Shown here: piece by piece, positions 34,497 to 43,155 of the stretch
How positions within the stretch are numbered: position 1 is the stretch's first letter
Layout: the number at the start of each line of letters is the position of its first letter
NCBI RefSeq assembly: GCF_905373215.1
Contig: NZ_CAJPRT010000006.1
Coordinates: 58,082-122,081 of the forward strand
DNA from: an uncultured Campylobacter sp.
GTDB lineage: Bacteria > Campylobacterota > Campylobacteria > Campylobacterales > Campylobacteraceae
DNA: 64,000 nt
Direction of reading: 5' to 3'
Translations under genes and position numbers: made by a program
Notes under the pieces: model-generated
Seen by the model: the letters and a program-made list of their open reading frames with translations, nothing else
Database searches by the model: none
What the model was told of the DNA's origin: nothing

Positions 34497-35528
34497 ATGA
34501 AAATCGATCTTAATTTAGGTAAAAAATACAGCGTTTTTATCGACGAATTGCAAGAGATCAAACTCAAAGGCAAGGTAGCGATCATCACAAATCCCAAAGT
34601 AGGCGGGCTGTGGCTTGATTTCTTACTGCAGCGGCTAGATTGCGAGCAAAAATTTATCATCACGATCCCGGACGGCGAGGAGTATAAAAATACCGCGAGC
34701 GTGGAGCAAATCTTAGAGCAGCTTTTCAGCTCCAAGCTTGATCGCAAAAGCACGCTCATCGCTCTTGGTGGCGGTGTTATTAGCGATATAACGGGCTTTT
34801 GCGCGAGTATTTATGAACGCGGCATCGATTTTATCAATATACCTACGACCTTGCTAGCGCAAGTGGATGCAAGCGTCGGCGGCAAGACGGGCGTGAATAA
34901 TCGCTTCGGCAAAAATTTAATCGGCTCATTTTATCAGCCGCGCGCGGTTTATTGCGAGAGCAAATTTTTATCGACGCTTCCTGCGCGAGAATTTGCGGCG
35001 GGTGTTGCAGAGGCGGTAAAGATGGCTGTATGCTTTGATGTCGAACTATTTAAATTTTTCGAGACGCACGATCTAAAAAGCGCCGATGAAATTTCGTACG
35101 TAATCGCTCGTTGCGTGGAGATTAAAGCGGGCGTCGTAGAGCGTGATGAGCGCGAAAGCGGCGTGCGCGCGGTGTTAAACTACGGACACACCTTTGCTCA
35201 CGCTATCGAAAAAATTACTGATTATAAAAAATTTTTGCACGGCGAGGCTGTGGCGATCGGCATGGTGATGGCAAATGCGCTAGCACGCCATCTTGGTAAA
35301 TTAAATGAGCTTGAGGAGGAGCGAATCCGCAAAGTGCTTCAAAAATTCGCGCTTCCGATAAAATTCCACGTAGAGGATGCAGCGGAATTTTACGAGCTGT
35401 TTTTTCTCGATAAAAAAAGCGAAAACGGCAAGATAAAATTTATCCTGCCCGACGGCATCGGTAAATTCTACGCTTCCAAAGAGATCGCAAAAGATGAAGT
35501 AATCGCAGCGCTGAAAGAGTTTGAATGA
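34497..35528 (+). CDS. aroB: 3-dehydroquinate synthase
   Basis: 343-residue shikimate pathway enzyme converting DAHP to 3-dehydroquinate, NAD- and zinc-dependent. NAD-binding GGGVISDITGFCASIYERG is followed by FINIPTTLLAQVDASVGGKT and GVNNRFGKNLIGSFYQP. The zinc ligands are in the Glu of EFAAGVAEAVK, LNYGHTFAHAIE and HGEAVAIGMVMA. Length is normal. It overlaps the following mscS start by 4 bases. The neighbourhood with mscS, mtaB and an ftsH-like gene parallels H. pylori HP0283-HP0286. Confidence 0.97.
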   Translation: MKIDLNLGKKYSVFIDELQEIKLKGKVAIITNPKVGGLWLDFLLQRLDCEQKFIITIPDGEEYKNTASVEQILEQLFSSKLDRKSTLIALGGGVISDITGFCASIYERGIDFINIPTTLLAQVDASVGGKTGVNNRFGKNLIGSFYQPRAVYCESKFLSTLPAREFAAGVAEAVKMAVCFDVELFKFFETHDLKSADEISYVIARCVEIKAGVVERDERESGVRAVLNYGHTFAHAIEKITDYKKFLHGEAVAIGMVMANALARHLGKLNELEEERIRKVLQKFALPIKFHVEDAAEFYELFFLDKKSENGKIKFILPDGIGKFYASKEIAKDEVIAALKEFE

Positions 35529-37234
35529 GAGTGCTTGCAGCTATTTTTTTGATTTTTAATCTTGCATTTAGCGAGGCAAATTCTACGCTCTCCGCCACGC
35601 ACACGCGCTTAGAATCCAACGCTAGCTCCGCTGCTAGTGAGAAGAAAGATGAAAATTCCAAGTTATCCGCGACGCTAAAAGATCAGATCCGTGTTATTGA
35701 CGATGAGATCAAAAATAATATCTGGGTCTCTCGCTTTTCAAATTTCATCGGCTATCAAAATTTACAAAAGCAATCCAGCCAGCTCGAAGCGGAGCTAAAA
35801 AAGAACGCCGGCACCGATAAGATCGCAGAGATTCAAAAAAGACTTCGCGCCGTAAAAGAGCAGCTCATACTGCTAAAAGAGTATGAAAAATCTCCGTTTT
35901 TAGATATCATCGCGATGCCTGAAACTCCAGAGCCTGCGCGCATTACCAACCCTTTTTCGATAATTTCCGGTTTTTCTACGATTAGAAATTTGCAAGCTCA
36001 AAAGATGGAGCAGAAAAACGCCATCGAAAATATTAAAGCTTTAATCGATAAACTTGAAGCAAAAAGGGCGCTATATGAGCGTTTGATCCAGATTGATACG
36101 GACGCAAGCGCTGCGGCGGAGCTTAAAAGCTTAGATTACGAGCTTAGTGAGTTTAGCTCCGCATACGAGATCGCGCAGACCACGTACGACGTTTACGAAA
36201 AAAAGATCAACTCCCAAATCGCCGTGCAGACCGCCGATATAAAAGCTCAAATCAAGCGCGCGGGAAACATCGCCGTATGGATACTCGTAGTCATCGCACT
36301 GTCGTTTTTCTGCAAGGTAGTGGCGAAAAAATATATCAAAAACGACGAGAATTTTTATATTGTAAATAAAGCTATCAACGTTTTAAATTTCACTCTGATC
36401 GCGCTGATACTGCTCTTTTCTTACATCGAGAATATGACGCACTTCGTGACGGTTTTAGGCTTTGCCTCTGCCGGTCTTGCGATTGCGATGAAAGATATGT
36501 TTATGAGCTCCTTAGGCTGGCTTACGATCGTGCTCGGCGGCAGCTTTCGCGTGGGCGATCGAATCAGAGTACATAAAAACGGCGAGACCTACGTAGGCGA
36601 TATCATCGATATTTCAGTGCTTAGGATGACGATTTTTGAGGACGTTACTATGACTACGTGGAGAGAAAATAAACGCGCAGGCAGGGTAATTTTCATACCG
36701 AATAATTATATTTTTACCGATCTTATCTCAAACTACACCCATAGCGGACTTAAGACCGTCTGGGACGGCATCAGCATACTTTTAACATTTGATAGCAACC
36801 ATAAAAAGGCGATGTATCTCATAAAAAACATCGTGCGGAAGTATTCTAAGGGCTACACCGACATCGCCAAAAAGCAGATGAGCCAGTTGCGCTCGCAATA
36901 CAGCATCAAAAATCCAAACGTCGAGCCTAGAATTTTCAGCTTTTTTGAGCCATACGGCATTGAAATTTCGGTTTGGTATATGACGAACTCTTATGCGACG
37001 CTCGGGCTTCGCAGCAACATCTCGGCTGAAATTTTAGACGCCCTAAGAAGCGAGCCCGACATCAAGATTGCCTATCCTGCTTACACGCTTTTTAACGGCA
37101 AAAATTATGCGGCTGCAGGCGGAAATTTTGGGGCGCAAGATCTCGGCTCCGAGCAGCAAGGCTCACAAAATTTAAACGCAGCGGCGCAGGGTGCGGGCTT
37201 TGCCACAGGAAGCGGATTCGGGAGCGAAATTTGA
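35525..37234 (+). CDS. MscS-family mechanosensitive channel
   Basis: 569-residue inner-membrane channel that opens under membrane tension to release osmolytes. It has a signal peptide (MRVLAAIFLIFNLAFSEA) and a periplasmic coiled-coil region at about residues 50-240 (repeated KLEAKRALYERL-type heptads). Transmembrane helices follow, including IAVWILVVIALSFFCKVVA and LNFTLIALILLFSYI. The MscS pore helix GFASAGLAIAMKDMFMSSLG leads into the beta domain (GGSFRVGDRIRVHKNGETYV). The last 40 residues are Gly/Ala/Gln-rich. It overlaps both aroB and mtaB by 4 bases. Confidence 0.93.
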   Translation: MRVLAAIFLIFNLAFSEANSTLSATHTRLESNASSAASEKKDENSKLSATLKDQIRVIDDEIKNNIWVSRFSNFIGYQNLQKQSSQLEAELKKNAGTDKIAEIQKRLRAVKEQLILLKEYEKSPFLDIIAMPETPEPARITNPFSIISGFSTIRNLQAQKMEQKNAIENIKALIDKLEAKRALYERLIQIDTDASAAAELKSLDYELSEFSSAYEIAQTTYDVYEKKINSQIAVQTADIKAQIKRAGNIAVWILVVIALSFFCKVVAKKYIKNDENFYIVNKAINVLNFTLIALILLFSYIENMTHFVTVLGFASAGLAIAMKDMFMSSLGWLTIVLGGSFRVGDRIRVHKNGETYVGDIIDISVLRMTIFEDVTMTTWRENKRAGRVIFIPNNYIFTDLISNYTHSGLKTVWDGISILLTFDSNHKKAMYLIKNIVRKYSKGYTDIAKKQMSQLRSQYSIKNPNVEPRIFSFFEPYGIEISVWYMTNSYATLGLRSNISAEILDALRSEPDIKIAYPAYTLFNGKNYAAAGGNFGAQDLGSEQQGSQNLNAAAQGAGFATGSGFGSEI

Positions 37235-38463
37235 AAATTTATTTTAAAACTTTTGGATGCCGCACCAATATCTACGATACGCAGCTTATCAAAAGCAACC
37301 TCAAATCGGGCGAGATTACGCACGACGAGCAGGGCGCGGATGTCGTCGTGATAAACTCCTGCACCGTTACGAACGGCGCCGACGCAGACGTGCGAAACTA
37401 CGTAAATAAGATGAATCGCCTCGGCAAAAAGATATTGCTAACCGGCTGCGGCGCGGTCTCGCGCGGCGAGGAGCTGTATAAAAACGGCGCGGTCTTCGGG
37501 GTGTTTGGGATGTCGCAAAAAGAAAAGATCGACGAGTTTTTGGGCTCGGAGTCGAAATTTTACGATATCGGCGATCTAAGTAGCGTCGAAAAAAACCTGG
37601 TAAGCGATTACGAGGATCACACCAAGGCCTTTATTAAAATTCAAGAGGGGTGCGATTTTAACTGCAGCTATTGCATAATCCCCTCCGTGCGCGGCCGCTC
37701 GCGCAGCAGCTCTGAAGACGCGATCTTAAAAGAAGCGACGAGCCTTGCCGCAAACGGCTTTAGCGAGATCGTACTAACCGGCACCAATATCGGAAGCTAC
37801 GGCAAATCCGCTGGCACGAGCCTGGGCGCGCTGCTTCAAAAGCTGGGCGCGATCAGCGGAATTCGCCGCATTCGCCTAGGCAGCATCGAGCCCTCGCAGA
37901 TCGATGCGAGCTTTCGCGAAATTCTATCCGAGCCCTGGCTGGAGCGGCATCTGCACATCGCGCTTCAGCACACTTCGCAAAAGATGCTAAGCATAATGCG
38001 CCGCCGAAATTCCGCGCTAAGGGATTTGGAGCTTTTTTGCGAGCTTGCGGAGCGCGGGTTTGCGCTGGGGACGGACTTTATCGTCGCGCATCCGGGCGAG
38101 AGCGAAGAAATTTGGCTCGAGGCGGTAGAAAATTTCAAAAAATTTCCGCTCACGCATCTGCACGCCTTTATCTTTTCGCCGCGGCAAGGCACCGCCTCGG
38201 CGTCGCTAAAAGGCCGCATAGACGGCAAAACGGCGAAGGCGCGGCTAAAGATGCTACAGAACATAACGGCGCTGAATAATTATAAATTTCGTCTTTCGCA
38301 CAAGGTGCCGCTAAATGTACTGATCGAGCGGAAAAACGGAGAGTTTTATGAAGGATATGATCAATTTTATGATAAAATTTGGATCAAAAGCGATGAGGAT
38401 TTGTCGAAAAAATGGATGGAGATAAGAGATTATGAGGTTAAATTTGATGGAAATTTTGCATAA
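37231..38463 (+). CDS. mtaB: tRNA t6A37 methylthiotransferase MtaB
   Basis: 410-residue radical SAM enzyme that adds a methylthio group to N6-threonylcarbamoyladenosine at position 37 of tRNAs. The N-terminal cluster-binding cysteines lie in KTFGCRTNIYD, VVINSCTVTNGADAD and LTGCGAVSRG. The radical SAM motif GCDFNCSYCIIPSVRGRSRS is near residue 142. The family fold continues through LGSIEPSQID and LHIALQHTSQKML. A C-terminal TRAM domain is short or degenerate, as in MtaB. The 3' end overlaps the ftsH-like gene by 32 bases, or 17 if that gene starts at its second ATG. Confidence 0.92.
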   Translation: MKIYFKTFGCRTNIYDTQLIKSNLKSGEITHDEQGADVVVINSCTVTNGADADVRNYVNKMNRLGKKILLTGCGAVSRGEELYKNGAVFGVFGMSQKEKIDEFLGSESKFYDIGDLSSVEKNLVSDYEDHTKAFIKIQEGCDFNCSYCIIPSVRGRSRSSSEDAILKEATSLAANGFSEIVLTGTNIGSYGKSAGTSLGALLQKLGAISGIRRIRLGSIEPSQIDASFREILSEPWLERHLHIALQHTSQKMLSIMRRRNSALRDLELFCELAERGFALGTDFIVAHPGESEEIWLEAVENFKKFPLTHLHAFIFSPRQGTASASLKGRIDGKTAKARLKMLQNITALNNYKFRLSHKVPLNVLIERKNGEFYEGYDQFYDKIWIKSDEDLSKKWMEIRDYEVKFDGNFA

Positions 38464-40219
38464 AATCAAAAAAAGCAAGCTAAATATAATTCTGATTTTT
38501 TTAGTGCTGCTTATCGTTTTGCTCTCGATCGTTTATTTTAAAGACGATTCGCGATACATCACCGAGCGCGAATTTAGCGAGCTGGTACGAAAAGATCAGA
38601 TCAAGCGCGCGCATATCGAGGACGGCACGCTAAGCTTTGTTTACGACGGCAAACGCTATAAAATTTTAACCGATATCGTTAATTTAAAAGAGCTCTCCAA
38701 CCACGCTTTGATTACAAAGGAAGAGGATAACGAAAGCGGCGGTATCAGCGCGATCTTGGTAATTTTTACGTTCGCATTTTTTCTCTTTGTATATTATTTT
38801 GAAACCGTTTTAGCGCGGCGCCGCAGGATGGACGGCGTGGGCACTGCGCGTCAAGGCGGCAGCGCAAATGCAGAGCTCGGCGATCTCTCGCCAAGCGTTA
38901 GCGACGTTAGATTTAGCGACGTCGCGGGCATCAGCGAGGTTAAGGACGAGCTAATCGAGATCGTGGATTTTTTAAAAAATCCCGCAAAATACCGAAATTT
39001 CGGCATCAAACTGCCGAAAGGAATTTTAATGATCGGCGAGCCCGGCGTCGGTAAAACGCTTATCGCAAAAGCCGTAGCGGGCGAGGCGGACGTGCCGTTT
39101 TTTTACCAAAGCGGCGCAAGCTTCGCCGAGGTCTTTGTGGGCGTCGGTGCTAGGCGGGTTCGTGAGCTGTTTGCGAAAGCCAAATCCTGCGCGCCCGCGA
39201 TTATTTTTATCGACGAGATCGACGCAGTTGGCGGCAAGCGCGGCATCGGACGCAACGATGAGCGAGAAGCGACGCTAAATCAGCTGCTGACCGAGATGGA
39301 CGGATTTGAGGAAAATAGCGGCGTGATGGTAATCGGCGCGACCAATAAAATAAATTTGATCGACGATGCGTTATTGCGCTCGGGGCGCTTTGATAGGCGC
39401 GTTTTCATCGGGCTTCCGAACTACAAAGACCGCATCGAAATTTTAAAAATTTACCTCGAGGGCAAAAGATGCAGCGCGAATATCAACAAAGTAAGCCGCC
39501 TCTGCGTGGGCTTTAGCGGCGCTGGAGTAGCGACGCTGGTAAATGAAGCCGCGATCAACGCTCTTAAGCGCGGCAGCGATACGATCGAGCTTAGCGATTT
39601 TGAAAACGTGCGAATGAGGGTCTTTTACGGCGTGCAAAAAAGTAGAATTCTCACCGAATACGAAAAGGAGATTCAGGCGTTCTATCAGGGCGCAAAGGCG
39701 CTTAGCGCGTATTGGTATTCGTTTGATTTCGAAAAGATCGAGCTTTTAAACGATAAATTTTTAAACGAGGATTTCGAGATCGAATCCAAAACGCAAATTT
39801 TAAATCAAATCAAAGTGCTTTTAAGCGGTATGGCGGCGCTACAGATCCATAAAAACGACGCTTTTTCAAATTCTGCTAGCGACGTAAAACAAGCTATCGC
39901 GCTGGCGCAAAAGATGGTTTTTGAGCTCGCGATGGGCGATAGTTTCACCCCTAGCGCGCAGAGCGTGAATAAAATTTTGCAAGATTGCTACGACGAGGTA
40001 AGCGAGATAATCCGCACGATGCAGGATAAGCTAAATCAAATTTCAAAGCAAATTTTCGTCTATGAGTTCATAACTTTCGAGGATGTTCAAAAGATTTGCG
40101 AATCTGATGGTGTGGAGCAAGAGGGCGCTTTCACGCAAGAGCAAGATTTGCAAAAGTCCAAAGAAGATAGCGAAAGCTCTGAAGAAAAGCCGCAAGACAG
40201 CACGCTAAATTTCGATTAA
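38432..40219 (+). CDS. FtsH-like membrane AAA ATPase lacking the protease motif
   Basis: 595-residue FtsH homologue. Two transmembrane helices flank a small periplasmic domain (NIILIFLVLLIVLLSIVYF near 17-35; ISAILVIFTFAFFLFVYYF near 107-125). The AAA module is intact: Walker A GEPGVGKT near 201, pore motif FVGVGARRVRELF, Walker B IIFIDEIDAVGG, second region of homology LLRSGRFDRRVF. The C-terminal M41 region has lost the zinc site: where FtsH has HEAGH, this protein has YQGAK (residues 418-422) in EIQAFYQGAKAL. A downstream Asp in SNSASDVKQAI remains. It is therefore probably an unfoldase without proteolysis. H. pylori HP0286 sits in the same context. A second start at ATG 38447 is possible. 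Confidence 0.9.
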   Translation: MRLNLMEILHKIKKSKLNIILIFLVLLIVLLSIVYFKDDSRYITEREFSELVRKDQIKRAHIEDGTLSFVYDGKRYKILTDIVNLKELSNHALITKEEDNESGGISAILVIFTFAFFLFVYYFETVLARRRRMDGVGTARQGGSANAELGDLSPSVSDVRFSDVAGISEVKDELIEIVDFLKNPAKYRNFGIKLPKGILMIGEPGVGKTLIAKAVAGEADVPFFYQSGASFAEVFVGVGARRVRELFAKAKSCAPAIIFIDEIDAVGGKRGIGRNDEREATLNQLLTEMDGFEENSGVMVIGATNKINLIDDALLRSGRFDRRVFIGLPNYKDRIEILKIYLEGKRCSANINKVSRLCVGFSGAGVATLVNEAAINALKRGSDTIELSDFENVRMRVFYGVQKSRILTEYEKEIQAFYQGAKALSAYWYSFDFEKIELLNDKFLNEDFEIESKTQILNQIKVLLSGMAALQIHKNDAFSNSASDVKQAIALAQKMVFELAMGDSFTPSAQSVNKILQDCYDEVSEIIRTMQDKLNQISKQIFVYEFITFEDVQKICESDGVEQEGAFTQEQDLQKSKEDSESSEEKPQDSTLNFD

Positions 40220-40248
40220 ATTTTAAAATTCTAATAAAGGAGAGAAAA

Positions 40249-40776
40249 ATGGTAAAAATAGGTGTTTTGACGATAAGTGATCGCGCTAGCGGTGGCGTTT
40301 ACGAGGATTTAGGAGGCAAAGAAATAATTGCCGTGATGGATGATTGGCTAACTTGTGAGAAGCAGTATTTTTATGAAATAGTTCCAGATGAGCTAGAGCT
40401 GATCAAAGATAAGCTGATTTATCTTTGCGACGAAGCGGGTTGTGATTTGGTGCTAACCACGGGCGGTACGGGTCCTGCTCCACGCGATGTAACGCCTGAA
40501 GCGACTGAAGCGGTAAGTGAGAAATTAATGCCAGGCTTTGGCGAACTAATGCGCGCAGAAAGCCAAAAGATCGTGCCTACGGCAATTTTATCGCGCCAGA
40601 TAGCAGCGATCCGCAAAAAATCTCTGATTATAAACTTACCTGGCAATCCAAAAGCGATTAAAGAGTGCCTCCTGCCGGTATTTCCTGCCGTGCCGTATTG
40701 TATTGATCTAATGGGAGGAAATTACATAACAGCGGATGAAAATAAGATAAAAATATTTCGTCCTAAACGCAAATAA
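40249..40776 (+). CDS. mog: Molybdopterin adenylyltransferase
   Basis: 175-residue MogA/MoaB-family enzyme that adenylylates molybdopterin before molybdenum insertion; campylobacters need it for formate dehydrogenase, nitrate reductase and related enzymes. The molybdopterin-binding core TTGGTGPAPRDVTPEATEAV and the C-terminal LIINLPGNPKAIKECLLPVFPAV are typical. The ATG follows AAAGGAG. It sits 29 bases after the ftsH-like gene and may belong to that transcript; no other moa/moe genes are in the window. Confidence 0.95.
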   Translation: MVKIGVLTISDRASGGVYEDLGGKEIIAVMDDWLTCEKQYFYEIVPDELELIKDKLIYLCDEAGCDLVLTTGGTGPAPRDVTPEATEAVSEKLMPGFGELMRAESQKIVPTAILSRQIAAIRKKSLIINLPGNPKAIKECLLPVFPAVPYCIDLMGGNYITADENKIKIFRPKRK

Positions 40777-40841
40777 TTTGCAAAATTTAGCAGGAATTAA
40801 ATGATTTATGATATTATTTAGGTGTAAATTTAAGGAAAAAT

Positions 40842-41159
40842 ATGAAAATAAATCACAACGATATTTTGGAATTTCATAAGTATTTTAGCAAAATCAGCCA
40901 CAGCAAAGGTCGTATTCGTATCCGCGTAAGTCCTAAAATTAGGGAGTTGCGAGATAGCGTGAGCGAAGAGAGCCTGAAGGCTAAAATAGCTGCAATTCGC
41001 GGGATAAAAGAGTATAAATTTAACTCTCTAATTGGCTCGCTTACGATTAATTATGATGAAAGCGTTTTTCCGATGCACCTTTGGGAGCAGTTTTTAAGCG
41101 GCATCAGTTCGCCTGAGCTAGTAGCGCTTGTAAATTCTAATATCGAGGCGATTTCTTGA
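40842..41159 (+). CDS. Small HMA-like protein, first gene of the putative metal cluster
   Basis: 105-residue soluble protein. The core FSKISHSKGRIRIRVSPKIR, then KAKIAAIRGIKEYKFNSLIGSLTINYD, has the beta-alpha-beta-beta-alpha-beta pattern of a heavy-metal-associated (HMA) domain. It lacks the CxxC metal site, like the HMA_2 group. The P-type ATPase encoded 2 kb downstream begins with the same kind of domain (KILHETKTRLRIKVAG, FNAKIGSLILRLD), so the two are probably related. TTAAGGAAAA precedes the ATG. The next gene starts inside its stop region (4-base overlap). Confidence 0.75.
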   Translation: MKINHNDILEFHKYFSKISHSKGRIRIRVSPKIRELRDSVSEESLKAKIAAIRGIKEYKFNSLIGSLTINYDESVFPMHLWEQFLSGISSPELVALVNSNIEAIS

Positions 41160-41767
41160 GCGAAGAAGCATTGCGTAGCACTAAAAAATCGCGCAAAATT
41201 TCTAATAAATCTCGGAATTTAAATGAGGCACAAATTGCAGATATCTCTCTTTTGCTCGAAAAAGAGGCGCAAATTTTGCAGTTTTATTCGCTGGGCGCAG
41301 TTAAATTTCAAGATAAAAAGCTAGGAGAAATTCTATCTTTACGAGCTGGATTACTTGAGCGGATGTTAGACTTTGCAAATTCTTGCGGGCTTGGCGTCAC
41401 GCCTCCTGAAAATAGCAGTGAGGCACTGGCTGCAAAAGGTATGAATGAGTTTTTGGCTTCGGCGCTTTTGATAGAAAAAAGCTCTATGATGTTTTATGAC
41501 GATCTAATTAATTCGTGTAAGAACGCGGAATTTAAAGAGCTGCTGTATAAAGCGCAGGCGGTTTCGTATAATGAAATTTTGCCGATTTTAAAGGAACTGA
41601 ATTCTAAATACGAGGCTGATTTAAATTCTTTGAATTTTACCGATTTATTGAACGAAATTTTAAAAAATCCGCAGGAATTAGAGCGGATATTTCAAAAATA
41701 CGATTTACAAAATATCTTAAATAGCGCATTTTCCAATTTAATTAAAGGAATTTTGCAGAAAAATTAA
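41156..41767 (+). CDS. Ferritin-like helical protein
   Basis: 203-residue all-helical protein, TTG start coupled to the preceding gene (TTGA overlap). Two helix pairs repeat the pattern of ferritin-like/rubrerythrin domains: LLLEKEAQILQFYSLGAVKF ... ILSLRAGLLERMLDF and ALLIEKSSMMFYDDLINSC ... ELLYKAQAVSYNEILPIL. Each has a Glu at the expected metal-ligand place (LEKEAQ, IEKSS), but the ExxH motifs of true diiron ferritins are not evident, so metal binding is uncertain. Basic N-terminus (RSTKKSRKISNKSRN). Its role in the cluster is inferred to be metal sensing or storage. Confidence 0.6.
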   Translation: MSEEALRSTKKSRKISNKSRNLNEAQIADISLLLEKEAQILQFYSLGAVKFQDKKLGEILSLRAGLLERMLDFANSCGLGVTPPENSSEALAAKGMNEFLASALLIEKSSMMFYDDLINSCKNAEFKELLYKAQAVSYNEILPILKELNSKYEADLNSLNFTDLLNEILKNPQELERIFQKYDLQNILNSAFSNLIKGILQKN

Positions 41768-41797
41768 ATTAGGATTGCAAAAATCTAAAAAAGTCGC

Positions 41798-41803
41798 TAT
41801 AAT
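41798..41803 (+). promoter_or_regulatory. Upstream TATAAT box in the metal cluster
   Basis: TATAAT in the 95-base gap between the ferritin-like gene and the YtxH-like gene, 65 bases before the ATG at 41863. Confidence 0.4.
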
Positions 41804-41836
41804 ATCAAAATCTATGTAAAGTTGATAAAATGACTT

Positions 41837-41842
41837 TATAAT
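41837..41842 (+). promoter_or_regulatory. Proximal TATAAT box in the metal cluster
   Basis: A second TATAAT, 20 bases before the ATG at 41863 with AAGGAG between. Two candidate -10 boxes in one short gap suggest that the membrane-protein and ATPase genes form a separately controlled transcript. Confidence 0.4.
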
Positions 41843-41862
41843 CTTAACACAAGGAGAATGAA

Positions 41863-42354
41863 ATGCCGATCCCATTTCTAGCAGGTTTTGCGCTTGGTTG
41901 CGCGGCGGTTTACGCTTATAACAATCGAGATAAAATCAAAGAAGGTGCGAATAAAATCGTAAGTAGCAAAAGCGTCGAGGAGCTAAAAAATAGCGTCAAA
42001 GGCGGAGCAGAAAAATTAAGCAAAAAATCAAAAGAAATTTTTGCAGAAGCCAAAGAAGGCCTAGACGATGTTGCCGAAGCTGTAAAAAGCAAAAGAAAGT
42101 CTGGCGGTAAAAAAGCTGCGACAAGTAGCGCCAGCACTGAGACTAGCACTGCAAAAAAAACCAGAAAAAAACCGGGACCAAAACCTGGATTTAAAAGAAC
42201 TAAAAAATCCACTGCGAGCGCTAAGACTGGCGCAACACAGGTAGGTGAGACATCCGCAGCATCTACTACTCCGCTTAATATCCCGCAGATCGTAAAAATG
42301 GACGATAATTCTTCGGCTAAATTTACGTCCACAGACGATAAATCAGAAAAATAG
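41863..42354 (+). CDS. YtxH-like membrane protein with Lys/Pro-rich tail
   Basis: 163-residue protein. A single glycine/alanine membrane helix lies at the N-terminus (PIPFLAGFALGCAAVYAYNN), then an amphipathic helical region of YtxH type (KEGANKIVSSKSVEELKNSV, KSKEIFAEAKEGLDDVAEAV). The C-terminal half is a basic, Lys/Pro/Thr/Ser-rich tail with KKTRKKPGPKPGFKRTKKS, resembling nucleic-acid- or polyanion-binding tails. Such a tail would face the cytoplasm. It has a strong AAGGAG site and promoter boxes directly upstream. Function unknown. Confidence 0.7.
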   Translation: MPIPFLAGFALGCAAVYAYNNRDKIKEGANKIVSSKSVEELKNSVKGGAEKLSKKSKEIFAEAKEGLDDVAEAVKSKRKSGGKKAATSSASTETSTAKKTRKKPGPKPGFKRTKKSTASAKTGATQVGETSAASTTPLNIPQIVKMDDNSSAKFTSTDDKSEK

Positions 42355-42362
42355 AGGCCTAA

Positions 42363-42665
42363 ATGAATAGATTACTTACGACACAGCGTTCGCCGCTGGA
42401 TCACGTTTTAAGCGGCGCTATAGCGGGGGCGATCGGCGGTTGCGCCGTAGAGCTCGTTAAAGCTAAAGAAGGCAAAAGTAAATCTAAAGCGATTCGCGAT
42501 GCGTTAGATATAGCGCTAAGCGGCGGTATCATCGGCGGCGGCGCGATTTACAGCGCAAATAAGCTCGTACAAGGCGAGTATCTACGCGCAGCGGCAGGCG
42601 TCGCAGTATGCGTAGGCGCGCTCATTGCGGGTAGAAATTTTATTCTTAAGGTAGGCAATGAGTAA
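42363..42665 (+). CDS. Small glycine-rich membrane protein
   Basis: 100-residue protein with two or three glycine-zipper hydrophobic helices (VLSGAIAGAIGGCAVELV, IALSGGIIGGGAIYSANKLV, AAAGVAVCVGALIAGRNFIL) separated by a charged loop KAKEGKSKSKAIRD. The architecture, though not clearly the sequence, recalls the two-helix magnetosome protein MamC. The spacing to the previous gene is 8 bases, and its end overlaps the next start by 8 bases. Family not firmly recognised. Confidence 0.65.
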   Translation: MNRLLTTQRSPLDHVLSGAIAGAIGGCAVELVKAKEGKSKSKAIRDALDIALSGGIIGGGAIYSANKLVQGEYLRAAAGVAVCVGALIAGRNFILKVGNE

Positions 42666-43152
42666 TCCGTATATCACAAAAAAAGATTTGAAAGAAATTC
42701 TAGACGATTACGATTTTGGTGGCAATAAATATTCTAGCGGCTCTGCGGGCGGCTCTGCCGGCGATGATAAGCTCGGCGGTTGGGCAAAATGGATAAATGA
42801 GCGGGTAAATTCTACACCTTTTAATAGCTCAGCCTCCGACAACGGCTCGGATAATAAAGATTCCGCCGCTCCAAGCTCAAGCGACGTAAATTCTACTCAA
42901 AGCTCGCAAAATTCCGCTTTCGGTGGAATTTTTAATTCCATTGGTAGCAGACAAAACGCGAACGGCTTATTTGGTAGCAACTCATTTATCACAGGTATCG
43001 TTCTGGGTGCTGCGGCAACCTATTTTCTAACCGACGAAAACGCGCAAAAAAAGCTTTTTAAGCTCATCGCAAAGGGTACCGAGATGTTTCAGATGGGCGT
43101 TGAAGAGATGAAGGAACGCTTCGAAGACGCCAAGGCAGAGATGCAAGAGTAG
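42658..43152 (+). CDS. YtxH-like membrane-anchored protein
   Basis: 164-residue protein. The N-terminal 100 residues are Ser/Asn/Asp/Gly-rich and probably disordered (SSGSAGGSAGDDKLGGW; SSASDNGSDNKDSAAPSSS). One short glycine/alanine helix follows (FITGIVLGAAATYFLTDENA), then an amphipathic helix (KKLFKLIAKGTEMFQMGVEE) rich in Glu and Lys to the end. This mirrors the helix plus coiled tail of the 41863 gene but in the opposite order. It ends 3 bases before the P-type ATPase, so the two are surely cotranscribed. Confidence 0.65.
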   Translation: MSNPYITKKDLKEILDDYDFGGNKYSSGSAGGSAGDDKLGGWAKWINERVNSTPFNSSASDNGSDNKDSAAPSSSDVNSTQSSQNSAFGGIFNSIGSRQNANGLFGSNSFITGIVLGAAATYFLTDENAQKKLFKLIAKGTEMFQMGVEEMKERFEDAKAEMQE

Positions 43153-43155
43153 TTT

